From NCBI RefSeq assembly GCF_007096885.1, contig NZ_VJNO01000009.1, positions 124,001-188,000 on the forward strand: DNA of 64,000 nucleotides, read 5' to 3'. The DNA is from Streptomyces sp. 130 (GTDB taxonomy: Bacteria; Actinomycetota; Actinomycetes; Streptomycetales; Streptomycetaceae). The notes beneath the pieces were generated by a model that was not told the origin of the DNA, made no database searches, and was given only the letters and a program-made list of their open reading frames with translations. Shown piece after piece: positions 18,162 through 31,988 of the stretch. The translations under genes and the position numbers were made by a program. How positions within the stretch are numbered: the first letter of the stretch is position 1; every line of letters begins with the position of its first letter.

Positions 18162-19943
18162 ATGGCTGACTTCACTGTCGGGGACGACGGCTTCGCGATC
18201 GACGGGAAGCCGGTACGGCTGCTGTCCGGGGCCCTGCACTACTTCCGGGTGCACGAGGGGCAGTGGGACCACCGGCTCGCGATGCTGCGGGCGATGGGCC
18301 TGAACTGTGTGGAGACGTACGTCCCGTGGAACCTCCACGAGCCCCGGCCCGGCCGCTTCCGGGACGTCGGGGCGCTGGGGCGGTTCCTGGACGCGGCGCA
18401 CCGGGCCGGCCTGTGGGCGATCGTGCGCCCGGGGCCGTACATCTGCGCGGAGTGGGAGAACGGCGGGCTGCCCGTGTGGGTGACCGGGCGGTTCGGGCGG
18501 CGGGTGCGGACCCGTGACGAGGGGTATCTCGACGCGGTCCGGGCCTGGTTCGCCGAGCTGCTGCCGCAGGTCGCGGAGCGGCAGGCCGGCCGGGGCGGCC
18601 CGGTGATCATGGTGCAGGCGGAGAACGAGTACGGGAGTTACGGCACCGACGCGGTCCATCTGCGCCGGGTGGTGGAGCTGCTGCGCGCGTACGGGGTGAG
18701 CGTGCCGCTGTTCACCTCGGACGGGCCGGAGGACCACATGCTGACCGGCGGTTCGGTGCCGGGGCTGCTCGCCACCGCCAACTTCGGCTCGGGCGCCCGC
18801 GAGGCGTTCCGGGTGCTGCGCCGCCACCGGGCGTCGGGTCCGCTGATGTGCATGGAGTTCTGGTGCGGCTGGTTCGAGCACTGGGGTGCGCCGCCGGTGG
18901 TCCGCGATCCGGCGCGGGCGGCCGGTGCGCTGGCGGAGATCCTGGAGTGCGGGGCGTCGGTGAACGTCTACATGGCGCACGGCGGTACGAACTTCGCCGG
19001 CTGGGCGGGCGCGAACCGTTCCGGCCCGCTCCAGGACGAGGAGTTGCTGGCGACGGTGACGTCGTACGACTACGACGCGCCGGTGGACGAGTACGGGCGG
19101 GCCACGGAGAAGTTCCGGCTGTTCCGGCAGGTTCTCGCCGGGTACGCGGAGGCGCCGCTGCCCCCGCTGCCCCCCGAGCCGGTCGGGCCGGCCGTCCCGG
19201 TGCGGGCGGAGCTGACCGAATGGGCGCCGCTGGACACGGTGCTGGAGGCGCTGGGCGACGAGGAGGCGGCGGAGTCCGGGGTGCCGCCGACGTTCGAGGA
19301 GCTGGGGGTGGACCGCGGCCTGGTCCGCTACCGGGTCGCCGTGCCGGGGCCGCGCCGCCCGTACCCGCTGGAGGTCCGGGGGCTGCGGGACCGGGCGGTG
19401 GTGTACGTGGACGGGGTGCGCCGGGGCGTCCTGAGCGAGGGGGCCTGCGCGCTGGAGGAGCCGGTGGCCGGGCCGGCCGAGGTGGAGCTGTGGGTGGAGT
19501 CGCTGGGCCGGGTCAATTACGGGCCGCGCCTGGGCGAGCCGAAGGGCATCACGGGGGGCGTGCTGCACGAGCGCCAGTATCTGCACGGGGTGCGGGCGCG
19601 GGCGCTGCGGCTGGACGCGTTCGAGGAGCCGGGCGCGGTGGCGGGTGTGCCGTTCGCGCCGGTCGGCGGGGAGGGCGGGCCGGGCCTGTACCGGGGCACG
19701 TTCGGGCCGGTGGCCGGGGCGGACCACGCGGGGCTCGAACTGCCGGGCTGGACGCGGGGGTTCGTCTGGGTGAACGGCTTCTGTCTGGGCCGGTACTGGT
19801 CGGCGGGCCCGCAGCACACGCTGTATGTGCCGGGTCCGGTGCTGCGGGACGGGGTCAACGAGGTGTGGGTGCTGGAGACGGAGGGCGCGGGCGCGCCGTT
19901 CGTCCGGCTGGGCCCGGGGCTGCCGGTCCGGACCGGCGGCTGA
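18162..19943 (+). CDS. GH35 beta-galactosidase
   Basis: A 593-residue cytosolic glycoside hydrolase, starting at ATG 18162. The TIM barrel shows LLSGALHYFRVHEGQW, WNLHEPRPGRF and RPGPYICAEWENGGLPVW; the acid/base Glu is in QAENEYG near residue 154 and the nucleophile Glu in CMEFWCGWFEHWG near 231. C-terminal beta domains end with WVNGFCLGRYW and GPQHTLYVPG, typical of the family. It would release terminal beta-galactose from oligosaccharides. There is no signal peptide, so the sugar must be imported. The divergent AraC gene is the likely regulator. Confidence 0.94.
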   Translation: MADFTVGDDGFAIDGKPVRLLSGALHYFRVHEGQWDHRLAMLRAMGLNCVETYVPWNLHEPRPGRFRDVGALGRFLDAAHRAGLWAIVRPGPYICAEWENGGLPVWVTGRFGRRVRTRDEGYLDAVRAWFAELLPQVAERQAGRGGPVIMVQAENEYGSYGTDAVHLRRVVELLRAYGVSVPLFTSDGPEDHMLTGGSVPGLLATANFGSGAREAFRVLRRHRASGPLMCMEFWCGWFEHWGAPPVVRDPARAAGALAEILECGASVNVYMAHGGTNFAGWAGANRSGPLQDEELLATVTSYDYDAPVDEYGRATEKFRLFRQVLAGYAEAPLPPLPPEPVGPAVPVRAELTEWAPLDTVLEALGDEEAAESGVPPTFEELGVDRGLVRYRVAVPGPRRPYPLEVRGLRDRAVVYVDGVRRGVLSEGACALEEPVAGPAEVELWVESLGRVNYGPRLGEPKGITGGVLHERQYLHGVRARALRLDAFEEPGAVAGVPFAPVGGEGGPGLYRGTFGPVAGADHAGLELPGWTRGFVWVNGFCLGRYWSAGPQHTLYVPGPVLRDGVNEVWVLETEGAGAPFVRLGPGLPVRTGG

Positions 19944-20015
19944 CAACCCCGGGGCTCCCTCCCCCGTCTACAGGGGTGAGGAGTCGGGCCGGGAGCGAGG
20001 AGCGGGGGTACGGAG

Positions 20016-20900
20016 ATGCCGGACAGCCCTCGACGCAGCCCGGTCGAGCACGGGTTCCCGCATCTGGAGACGGTCCGCTCGGCGATCACCGCGCTGTACC
20101 GGAGGCTGTCGGCCGACGGCGTCCGGCGTTTCGCGACGAGTCTCGCCCCGGCCGAGGCCGCGTTCACCGACGCGGACGATCTGCACCTGGGCGCGCAGCG
20201 GGTGGCGCGGGCGATGGTGCGCCACTACCGGCTGCCGGACGCCCGGGTGATCGTGGCGTTCCGGTCGATGGAGCACGCGGGGACCGTGGAACTCGCGGCG
20301 GGGCCGGAGTACTTCGTGGAGCTGAACGACCGCTTCCGCACCCATCGCCGGGACATCGGCGCGGCCTTGTCGCACGAGGTCGCGCATGTGCTGCTGCACC
20401 GGCTGGGTCTGGAGTTCCCCGGCACGCGCGACAACGAGATCCTGACGGACACGGCGGCGGCGTACCTCGGGGCGGGGTGGCTGCTGCTGGACGCGTTCCG
20501 CGAGGACGCGACGTCCAGCCAGAAGCTGGGGTATCTGACCCCGGAGGAGTTCGGGTACGTGCTGGCCGAGCGGGCGCTGGTGTTCGGCGAGGACCCTTCG
20601 CCGTGGTTCACCAGTCCGCAGGCGTACACCGCGTACACGGAGGGCCGGGCGCGGGCGCTGCGGGATGCGGCGCGGGCGCCGCTGACGGCCGCGGGGTGGG
20701 CGGGGCGGCGGCGCTACGCCCGGGATCGGCGGTCGGTGTCGGGCGGGCCCGGGAGGTCGTACGCCTTCGAGGCGGCGGCGGACGGGTTGCGGGTGGCGTT
20801 CCCGTGCCCCGTCTGCCACCAGTGGAACCGGGTGGCGGTGCGGGGGCGGGTGCGGGTGCGGTGCGCGCTGTGCCGCGCGGTGCTGGATTGCACGACGTGA
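20016..20900 (+). CDS. Uncharacterised HEXXH protein with C-terminal zinc ribbon
   Basis: A 294-residue protein that I do not recognise as a named enzyme. Residues 118-125 read ALSHEVAH, a gluzincin-type HEXXH motif, followed by NEILTDTAAAY at 140-150, where Glu or Asp could be the third zinc ligand; this resembles ImmA/IrrE-like cytosolic metallopeptidases. The C-terminal ~40 residues hold two CxxC knuckles (CPVCHQW and CALC) as in a zinc ribbon that binds DNA, RNA or protein. There is no signal peptide or HTH. It follows the galactosidase gene by 72 bp on the same strand but has no evident link to sugar use. Confidence 0.75.
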   Translation: MPDSPRRSPVEHGFPHLETVRSAITALYRRLSADGVRRFATSLAPAEAAFTDADDLHLGAQRVARAMVRHYRLPDARVIVAFRSMEHAGTVELAAGPEYFVELNDRFRTHRRDIGAALSHEVAHVLLHRLGLEFPGTRDNEILTDTAAAYLGAGWLLLDAFREDATSSQKLGYLTPEEFGYVLAERALVFGEDPSPWFTSPQAYTAYTEGRARALRDAARAPLTAAGWAGRRRYARDRRSVSGGPGRSYAFEAAADGLRVAFPCPVCHQWNRVAVRGRVRVRCALCRAVLDCTT

Positions 20901-20934
20901 CCGGTCATCGTCCCGGGGGCGCCCGAGGGGCGAG

Positions 20935-20986
20935 ATCAAGCCCCTCCGGCGATTGAGGAGCGGGGGTCCCGGGGCCGCGCCCCCGG
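20935..20986 (+). repeat. Interspersed CCGGCGATTGAGGA element with terminator hairpin
   Basis: The core CCGGCGATTGAGGA is at 20946-20959. A hairpin CCGGGG (20969-20974) / CCCCGG (20981-20986) follows. The same 14-nt core occurs in opposite orientation at 41617-41630. It lies just after the HEXXH gene and before the helicase stop, where it may end both transcripts. Confidence 0.65.
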
Positions 20987-20991
20987 AAGTG

Positions 20992-22500
20992 TTACGCGGC
21001 GCGGCGGCTGCGCTGTGCGGTGCCCCTGGAGGCACCGGCCCCCCGGCCCCGGCCCCGGCCCCGGCTGCCCGAGCGCGTGCCCGTGCCCGCCGGCCGCGTA
21101 CGCGGCTTGGGCTGGGCCGGCTGGGGGGTCTCTATGACCACCGCGACTCCGGACGGTTCGCGGGCGCCCGTGATGCGGGTCAGTTCCTCGTCGCTGGAGC
21201 GGATGCTGGTGGTGCGCGGGGCGATGCCCGCGTCGCGCATCAGGCGGGTCATGTCGCGCTTCTCGTCGGGCAGGACCAGGGTGACGACGCTGCCGGACTC
21301 CCCGGCGCGGGCGGTGCGCCCGCCTCGGTGGAGGTAGTCCTTGTGGTCGGTGGGCGGGTCCACGTTGACGACCAGGTCGAGGTCGTCGACATGGATGCCC
21401 CGGGCCGCCACGTTCGTCGCGACGAGGGCCGTGACCTGGCCGTTCTTGAACTGGTCCAGGGTGCGGTTGCGCTGCGGCTGCGAGCGTCCGCCGTGCAGGG
21501 CCGCGGCGCGTACCCCGCTGGCGAGGAGCCGCTTGGCGAAACGGTCCGCCGCGCGCTTGGTGTCCACGAACATGATCACGCGCCCCTCGCGGGCGGCGAT
21601 CCGCGTCGCGACGGCCTTCTTGTCGGTCTCGTCCAGGACGTGGAGGACGTGGTGTTCCATGGTGGTGACCGCACCGGCGGACGGGTCGACCGAGTGCACG
21701 ACGGGGTCGGTGAGGAACATCTTGACCAGGCGGTCGATGTTCTTGTCCAGGGTCGCCGAGAACAGCATCCGCTGGCCGTCCGCCTCGACCTGCTTGAGCA
21801 GGGCGGTGACCTGGGGCATGAAGCCCATGTCGGCCATCTGGTCGGCCTCGTCCAGGACGGTGACCGCGACCTGGTCCAGGCGGCAGTCGCCGCGCTCGAT
21901 GAGGTCCTTGAGCCGGCCCGGGGTGGCGACCAGCACCTCGGCGCCGCGCCGCAGCGTGGCGGACTGCCGGGTGATCGACATGCCGCCGACCACGGTGGCC
22001 AGGCGCAGGTTGACGGAGGTGGCGTAGGGGGTCAGCGCGTCGGTGACCTGCTGGGCGAGCTCGCGGGTCGGGACGAGGACGAGGGCGAGGGGCGCCTTCG
22101 GTTCGGCGCGGCGGCCGGCGGTGCGGGCCAGGAGCGCGAGGCCGAAGGCCAGGGTCTTGCCGGAGCCGGTGCGGCCCCGGCCGAGGATGTCGCGGCCGGC
22201 CAGCGAGTTGGGCAGCGTGGCGCCCTGGATCGGGAACGGCTCGGTCACGCCCTGCGCGGCAAGGGTCTTCAGCAGGGCTGCGGGCATGTCCAGCTCGGCG
22301 AACGCCTCGACGGCGGGCAGTGCGGGGGTGATGGTCTCGGGCAGCGCGAATTCGCCCTGCGGCGGCGTGGCCCTGCGACGGGACGACGCCTTTCCGGTTC
22401 CCTTGCCGGAACCCTGTGCGGTTGCCTGTGCCCGGTCCGTGCCGCGTGCCCGGGAGGGGCGGTTGCGGGCGGGACGGTCCTGGCGTTCGGAGCGGGTCAT
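20992..22500 (-). CDS. DEAD-box ATP-dependent RNA helicase
   Basis: A 502-residue helicase starting at ATG 22500, which has AGGAGG ten bases upstream; an extra in-frame start 27 bp further is less likely. In order: Q motif FPIQGATLP, motif I RTGSGKT, PTRELAQQ, VLDEADQMADMGF, FSATLDKN, then motifs IV-VI with ATNVAARGIHVDDL and YLHRGGRTARAG. The N-terminal ~60 residues are basic and disordered, and the C-terminus has RGRGRGRGAGASRG, an RGG-like tail that binds RNA. It probably unwinds RNA during ribosome assembly or cold adaptation, and its neighbour on the same strand is a cold-shock gene. Confidence 0.95.
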   Translation of the reverse strand: MTRSERQDRPARNRPSRARGTDRAQATAQGSGKGTGKASSRRRATPPQGEFALPETITPALPAVEAFAELDMPAALLKTLAAQGVTEPFPIQGATLPNSLAGRDILGRGRTGSGKTLAFGLALLARTAGRRAEPKAPLALVLVPTRELAQQVTDALTPYATSVNLRLATVVGGMSITRQSATLRRGAEVLVATPGRLKDLIERGDCRLDQVAVTVLDEADQMADMGFMPQVTALLKQVEADGQRMLFSATLDKNIDRLVKMFLTDPVVHSVDPSAGAVTTMEHHVLHVLDETDKKAVATRIAAREGRVIMFVDTKRAADRFAKRLLASGVRAAALHGGRSQPQRNRTLDQFKNGQVTALVATNVAARGIHVDDLDLVVNVDPPTDHKDYLHRGGRTARAGESGSVVTLVLPDEKRDMTRLMRDAGIAPRTTSIRSSDEELTRITGAREPSGVAVVIETPQPAQPKPRTRPAGTGTRSGSRGRGRGRGAGASRGTAQRSRRAA

Positions 22501-22588
22501 ATCGGGATTGTCCTCCTGGGACAGCACGAGCCGGGGCCCGCACCATGACGGTGCGGGCCCCGGCTGCGAGGTACGCGTCCGGCGGAAA

Positions 22589-22812
<224 letters not shown>

Positions 22813-22890
22813 CAGTGCCGGAAATTCGCACTTTACGAATTCCAAGTCGCCGCATTGAGCCCCATCCGGAGAAAGCCGGAAAACAATAAA

Positions 22891-22919
22891 GCGCCTGACG
22901 AAGCATTCCCGTCAGGCGC
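22891..22919 (-). terminator. Intrinsic-terminator-like hairpin upstream of the csp gene
   Basis: A perfect 10-bp stem, GCGCCTGACG (22891-22900) with CGTCAGGCGC (22910-22919), 9-nt loop. Read leftward it is followed by TTTATTGTTTT, a real U tract, rare in this genome. It either ends the PNPOx-like gene transcript or acts as an attenuator in the csp leader. Confidence 0.7.
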
Positions 22920-22998
22920 ACATAAAGTTCATGGGTACCAAAACTGCAACACGTCCACCGTAGCACGTGCCGCCGCCGGATGTCGGGAGGCGGCCGGA

Positions 22999-23484
22999 TC
23001 AGGCGTCGTTGCCCCTGCGGACGGTGCGCGGCGGGAGGCCGGGGCGCCAGGTGGTGACGACGAGCGTGTCGCCGTTCTCCAGGCCCACCCGCACCACCTC
23101 GGTGGGCTCGACGCGGAACAGGTGGAAGGGCTCGGGCGGGGTGCGCTCCTCGGTGAAGCGGGCGAGGACGGCGGGGTCGGTCACCTCGACGGCGCGCCCG
23201 GAGATCCGGACGTCCCCGTCGGTCATCTCGGCGTCGGGCCCGGGGTTGGCGTGCACGCAGAAGCGGGGGTCGCGGCGCAGGTCGAGGGCCTTGCGGGAGT
23301 TCGGCATCATGCCGAGGTGCGGTTCGTCCGCCCAGAAGTCCACCTCCAGGCCGGTGAGCCGGGGCGATCCGTCCTTGCGGAGGGTGGCGAGGACGTGGTG
23401 CCTGTACAGGGCGAACCGTTGCCGCACGGTGTCGGCGAAGTCGGGTTCGGCGGTGCGGAAGTCGGTCCAGGTGATCGTGGTCAT
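22999..23484 (-). CDS. Pyridoxamine 5'-phosphate oxidase-family protein
   Basis: A 161-residue split-barrel flavin-binding-type protein. It begins FADTVRQRFALYRHHVLATLRKDGSPRLTGLEVDFW, matching the PNPOx-like fold, and continues with LGMMPNSRKALDLRRDPRFCVHA and DVRISGRAVEVTD. Family members reduce or oxidise small molecules using FMN or F420; the specific reaction is unknown. It starts at ATG 23484, divergent from the rhomboid gene. Confidence 0.82.
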   Translation of the reverse strand: MTTITWTDFRTAEPDFADTVRQRFALYRHHVLATLRKDGSPRLTGLEVDFWADEPHLGMMPNSRKALDLRRDPRFCVHANPGPDAEMTDGDVRISGRAVEVTDPAVLARFTEERTPPEPFHLFRVEPTEVVRVGLENGDTLVVTTWRPGLPPRTVRRGNDA

Positions 23485-23672
23485 GAGGTCATGGAACCGG
23501 GGAATCCCGTCATCTTCTGTCCGGTTTTCCGGCGGATCCGTTCCGGTCCACCCGTTCGGGTGCCCTCCGTGGGTGCGGAGCCCGGGTCGGGGCCGCCGTC
23601 GCGGGTTCGCTATCTTGATCGCCGCCGACCCCCCACCGGCCCCCCGATCCCGTACAGACGAAGGAGCCGGCC

Positions 23673-24596
23673 ATGGAGGCCGCCGCGACCAGGTGCTACC
23701 GCCATCCCTCGTACGAGACGTATGTGAGCTGCGTCCGCTGCGAGCGGTTCATCTGTCCCGACTGCATGCGTGAGGCGGCGGTCGGCCACCAGTGCGTGGA
23801 GTGCGTGAAGGAGGGGCAGCGCTCGGTGCGGCAGGCGCGGACCGCGTTCGGCGGGACGGTGTCGCGGACCGCGGTGCCGGTCGTCACGTACGCGCTGATC
23901 GCCCTCAATGTGCTGGCGTACCTCGCGGAGCTGATACGCCCCGGGACGGTCGGCCGGTTCGCGATGACGGGGGCCGGGCTGACCGACGCGGACGGCGGGC
24001 GGTATGTCTACGTCGACGGCGGCTACCCCGGGTTCGACGTGGTCGGCGTGGTGGACGGCGAGTGGTACCGGCTGCTGACCGGGGCCTTCCTCCATCTGCC
24101 GCCGGACGGCTCGTCGTTCGGTTCGCTGCCGTTCGGGGCGCTGCACATCGTGTTCAACATGTACGCCCTGTGGAATCTCGGCCGGGTCGTCGAGGAGCAG
24201 CTGGGCCGGGTCCGTTTCCTCGCCCTGTATCTGCTGTCCGCGCTGGGCGGTTCGGTGCTGGTGTATCTGGTCTCGCCGGCGGACGAGGTGGTGGGCGCCT
24301 CGGGTGCGGTCTTCGGCCTGGCAGCCGCGTTCTACGTCATCAGCCGCCGCCTGGGCCGGGACATGCGGGCGGTCAACAGCTTCCTGGCCGGGTTCCTGGT
24401 GTGGATGCTGCTCTCGGCGGCCTTCACCTCGTGGGAGAGCCACCTGGGCGGGCTGCTGACCGGTGCGGCGGTGACCGTCGTGTACGCGTACGCCCCCGCC
24501 GGGCGCCGTACGGCGGTGCAGGCGGCCGGGTGCGTGGTGCTGGCGGCGGTGCTGGTGCTGCTGGTGGTCCTCAAGACGTCGGCGCTGACCGGCTGA
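23673..24596 (+). CDS. Rhomboid-family intramembrane serine protease with N-terminal zinc-finger
   Basis: A 307-residue protein starting at ATG 23673 with AAGGAG upstream. Residues 1-50 are cysteine-rich (CYRHPSYETYVSCVRCERFICPDCMRE and CVEC), a B-box-like zinc finger on the cytosolic side. Six or more membrane segments follow. Rhomboid marks are HIVFNMYALWNLG, the catalytic serine in VGASGAVFGL and the catalytic histidine in WESHLGGLLTG. It cleaves membrane proteins within the bilayer. It is followed 29 bp later by a permease gene on the same strand. Confidence 0.92.
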   Translation: MEAAATRCYRHPSYETYVSCVRCERFICPDCMREAAVGHQCVECVKEGQRSVRQARTAFGGTVSRTAVPVVTYALIALNVLAYLAELIRPGTVGRFAMTGAGLTDADGGRYVYVDGGYPGFDVVGVVDGEWYRLLTGAFLHLPPDGSSFGSLPFGALHIVFNMYALWNLGRVVEEQLGRVRFLALYLLSALGGSVLVYLVSPADEVVGASGAVFGLAAAFYVISRRLGRDMRAVNSFLAGFLVWMLLSAAFTSWESHLGGLLTGAAVTVVYAYAPAGRRTAVQAAGCVVLAAVLVLLVVLKTSALTG

Positions 24597-24625
24597 ACGG
24601 GGCCGGGGCGCCCCGGTCTGACACG

Positions 24626-25855
24626 ATGACCGGCATGCGGAACGATCACTTCACGGAGCGCTCGCGTGCCCTGGTGCGGCGGCTGCATCCCCTGGACTGG
24701 CTGGCCGGAGGGCTGCTCCTGGCCGGGGTGATCGCGGCGGCGACCGGGCTGCTGCCCGCCGGTCCGGCCGAGGACCAGCTGCGGCGGATCGGGCCGCTGC
24801 TGGCGTTCCTGGCGACGGTGATCGTGCTGGCGGAGCTGGCGGGCCGGGCCCAGGTCTTCGACGTGGTCGCGGCGTGGGTGGCGCGGGCCGGGCGGGGGCG
24901 GTATCCGCTGCTGTTCGGGCTGTGCGTGGCCTTCGCCTCGCTGACCACGATCACCCTGAACCTGGACACCACGGCCGTGCTGCTCACTCCGGTGATGCTG
25001 GCGCTGGCCGGGCGGGTGGGCATCGCGGCGGTGCCGCTGGCGATGACGACGGTGTGGCTGGCCAACACGGCGAGCCTGCTGCTGCCCGTATCGAATCTGA
25101 CCAATCTGCTGGCGGCGGACCGGGTGGCGCTGTCCCCGGCCGGTCTGGCCGGGGTGATGTGGCTGCCGCAGCTGGCCGCGATCGGGACGACCGCCGGGTG
25201 CCTGTGGGTGTTCTACTGGCGCCGGGGGCGGCGGGGCGCCGGCACGTACACCCCGCCGCCGGTGCCGTCGCCCGGGGACCGGGTGCTGCTGTGGGTGTGC
25301 TCGGTGGCGTGTGCCGGGTTCCTGCTGGCGATCCTGGCGGTGGACGTGCCGCTGTGGTCGGCGTCGCTGGTGGCGATGGTGGTCGTGGTGGCGGCGTACG
25401 CGGTGCGGCGGCGCGAGGAGCTGCGGCTCTCGCTGGTCCCGTGGCGGCTGCTGGTCCTGGTGCCGGGGATGTTCCTGGTGGTGGAGACGGTCAACGCGCA
25501 CGGGCTGCACGAGGTGCTGGTGCGGGCGCTCGGCTCGGACGACGGCCTCGGGGGCATGCTGCGTACGGCCGGGGTGGGCGCGGGGCTCGCCAACGTGCTG
25601 AACAACCTTCCGGCGTACGTGGCGGGCGAGGCGGTCGTCCCGGCGGGCAACCACCATCAGCTGCTGGCCCTGCTGATCGGGGTGAACGCGGGTCCGCTGG
25701 TCACCCCGTGGGGGTCGCTGGCGACGCTGCTGTGGTTCGAGCGGTGCCGGTTCCAGGGGACGCGCATCGGTGTCCGGCGCTTCGCGCTGACCGGCCTGGT
25801 CCTCGCGGTGGCGGCGACGGCGGCGGCGACCTGCGCGCTGGCGCTGACCGCCTGA
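24626..25855 (+). CDS. SLC13/ArsB-like membrane transporter
   Basis: A 409-residue protein of about ten to twelve membrane segments; ATG 24635 is an alternative start three codons in, and neither has a strong ribosome site. It resembles the ion-transporter superfamily: TTITLNLDTTAVLLTPVMLALA and VWLANTASLLLPVSNLTNLLAA in the first half, and NVLNNLPAYVAGEAV and NAGPLVTPWGSLATLLWF in the second are the two hairpin motifs of the inverted repeat. Substrate could be a dicarboxylate, arsenite or another anion. No arsR or arsC is near, so arsenic resistance is not supported. Confidence 0.85.
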   Translation: MTGMRNDHFTERSRALVRRLHPLDWLAGGLLLAGVIAAATGLLPAGPAEDQLRRIGPLLAFLATVIVLAELAGRAQVFDVVAAWVARAGRGRYPLLFGLCVAFASLTTITLNLDTTAVLLTPVMLALAGRVGIAAVPLAMTTVWLANTASLLLPVSNLTNLLAADRVALSPAGLAGVMWLPQLAAIGTTAGCLWVFYWRRGRRGAGTYTPPPVPSPGDRVLLWVCSVACAGFLLAILAVDVPLWSASLVAMVVVVAAYAVRRREELRLSLVPWRLLVLVPGMFLVVETVNAHGLHEVLVRALGSDDGLGGMLRTAGVGAGLANVLNNLPAYVAGEAVVPAGNHHQLLALLIGVNAGPLVTPWGSLATLLWFERCRFQGTRIGVRRFALTGLVLAVAATAAATCALALTA

Positions 25856-25887
25856 GCGTCCGGCGCCGCCCGCCCCCGGACGCGCCA

Positions 25888-25930
25888 CGGCGCCTGCCGA
25901 GTTCGTCCGGTCGGGGACGGGCAGGCGCCG
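25888..25930. terminator. Terminator between the permease gene and gltD
   Basis: An 11-bp perfect stem, CGGCGCCTGCC (25888-25898) and GGCAGGCGCCG (25920-25930), with a 21-nt loop, between converging genes. Confidence 0.75.
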
Positions 25931-25975
25931 CGTTCAGTTCCGCACGCCGTTGTGCGGGACGTCTTGTGTGCCGTG

Positions 25976-27428
25976 TCAGACCGTCAGGGCACGGTCCGTC
26001 GGGCGGATCGGGGCCGGCAGGGCGCTGGCTCCGGTCAGGAAGCGGTCCACACCGCGTGCCGCGGAGCGGCCCTCGGCGATGGCCCACACGATGAGGGACT
26101 GGCCGCGGCCCGCGTCACCGGCGACGAAGACGCCGTCGACGTTGGTCGCGTAGTCCTGGTCGCGGGCGATGTTGCCGCGCTCGTCGAGCTCCAGACCGAA
26201 CTGCTGGACCAGGCCGTTGGCCTGGTCGGTGCCGGTGAAGCCCATCGCGAGCGTGACCAGCTGCGCGGGGATGACCCGCTCGGTGCCGGGCTTCTGCTCC
26301 AGCTTACCGTCCTTGAACTCCACCTCGACCAGGTGGAGGGCCTGGACGTTGCCGTTCTCGTCGCCCTCGAAGTGGGTGGTCGAGACGGAGTAGACGCGCT
26401 CGCCGCCCTCCTCGTGCGCGGAGGTGACCTTGTAGAGCATGGGGAAGGGCGGCCAGGGCTGGTTGGCGTTCCGCTCGTCGCCCGGCCGGGGCATGATCTC
26501 CAGCTGGGTGACCGACAGGGCGCCCTGGCGGTGCGCGGTGCCGACGCAGTCGGCGCCGGTGTCACCGCCGCCGATGACGACGACGTGCTTGCCCTCGGCG
26601 CTGATCGGGGAGACCGTCAGGTCGCCCTCCTGCACCTTGTTGGCGAGCGGCAGGTACTCCATCGCGAAGTGGACGCCGTTCAGCTCCCGGCCCGGGACGG
26701 GCAGGTCGCGCGAGACGGTGGCACCGGCGGCGATGACCACGGCGTCGTAGCGGCGGCGCAGCTTCGCGGCGTCGATGTCCCTGCCGATCTCGATCTCGGT
26801 GCGGAACTTGGTGCCCTCCGCGCGCATCTGCTCGATGCGGCGGTTGATGTGCGACTTCTCCATCTTGAACTCGGGGATGCCGTACCGGAGGAGGCCCCCG
26901 ATGCGGTCCGCGCGCTCGTAGACGGCGACCGTGTGGCCGGCCCGGGTCAGCTGCTGGGCGGCGGCGAGACCGGCCGGGCCGGAACCGATGACGGCGACGG
27001 TCTTGCCGGACAGGCGCTCCGGGGGCCTGGGGGTCACGTCGCCGTTGCCCCACGCCTTGTCGATGATCGAGACCTCGACGTTCTTGATGGTGACGGCCGG
27101 CTGGTTGATGCCGAGCACGCACGCCGACTCGCAGGGCGCCGGGCACAGCCGCCCGGTGAACTCCGGGAAGTTGTTCGTGGCGTGCAGCCGCTCGGAGGCG
27201 GCGGCCCAGTCCTCGCGGTAGGCGTAGTCGTTCCACTCGGGGATGAGGTTTCCGAGCGGGCAGCCGTTGTGGCAGAACGGGATGCCGCAGTCCATGCAGC
27301 GGCCGGCCTGCTTGCTGACGATCGGGAGCAGCGAGCCGGGAACGTAGACCTCGTTCCAGTCCTTGACGCGCTCGCCGACCGGGCGGGTCTGCGCGACCTC
27401 GCGGCCGGTGGTCAGGAAGCCCTTGGGG

Positions 27429-27436
<8 letters not shown>
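25976..27436 (-). CDS. gltD: Glutamate synthase small subunit
   Basis: A 486-residue flavoprotein that passes electrons from NADPH to GltB. The N-terminal iron-sulfur region has [17 protein letters not shown] and CPAPCESAC; the FAD site is [15 protein letters not shown] and the NADPH site [14 protein letters not shown], and the C-terminal [16 protein letters not shown] completes the FAD fold. Its start overlaps the end of gltB by 8 bp, so the two are translationally coupled. Length is normal. Confidence 0.97.

Positions 27437-31988
<4,552 letters not shown>

Noticed and set aside
24626-25855. An arsenic resistance role for the ArsB-like permease
   Set aside because: No arsR, arsC or metal-dependent regulator is near, and the superfamily includes many other carriers.
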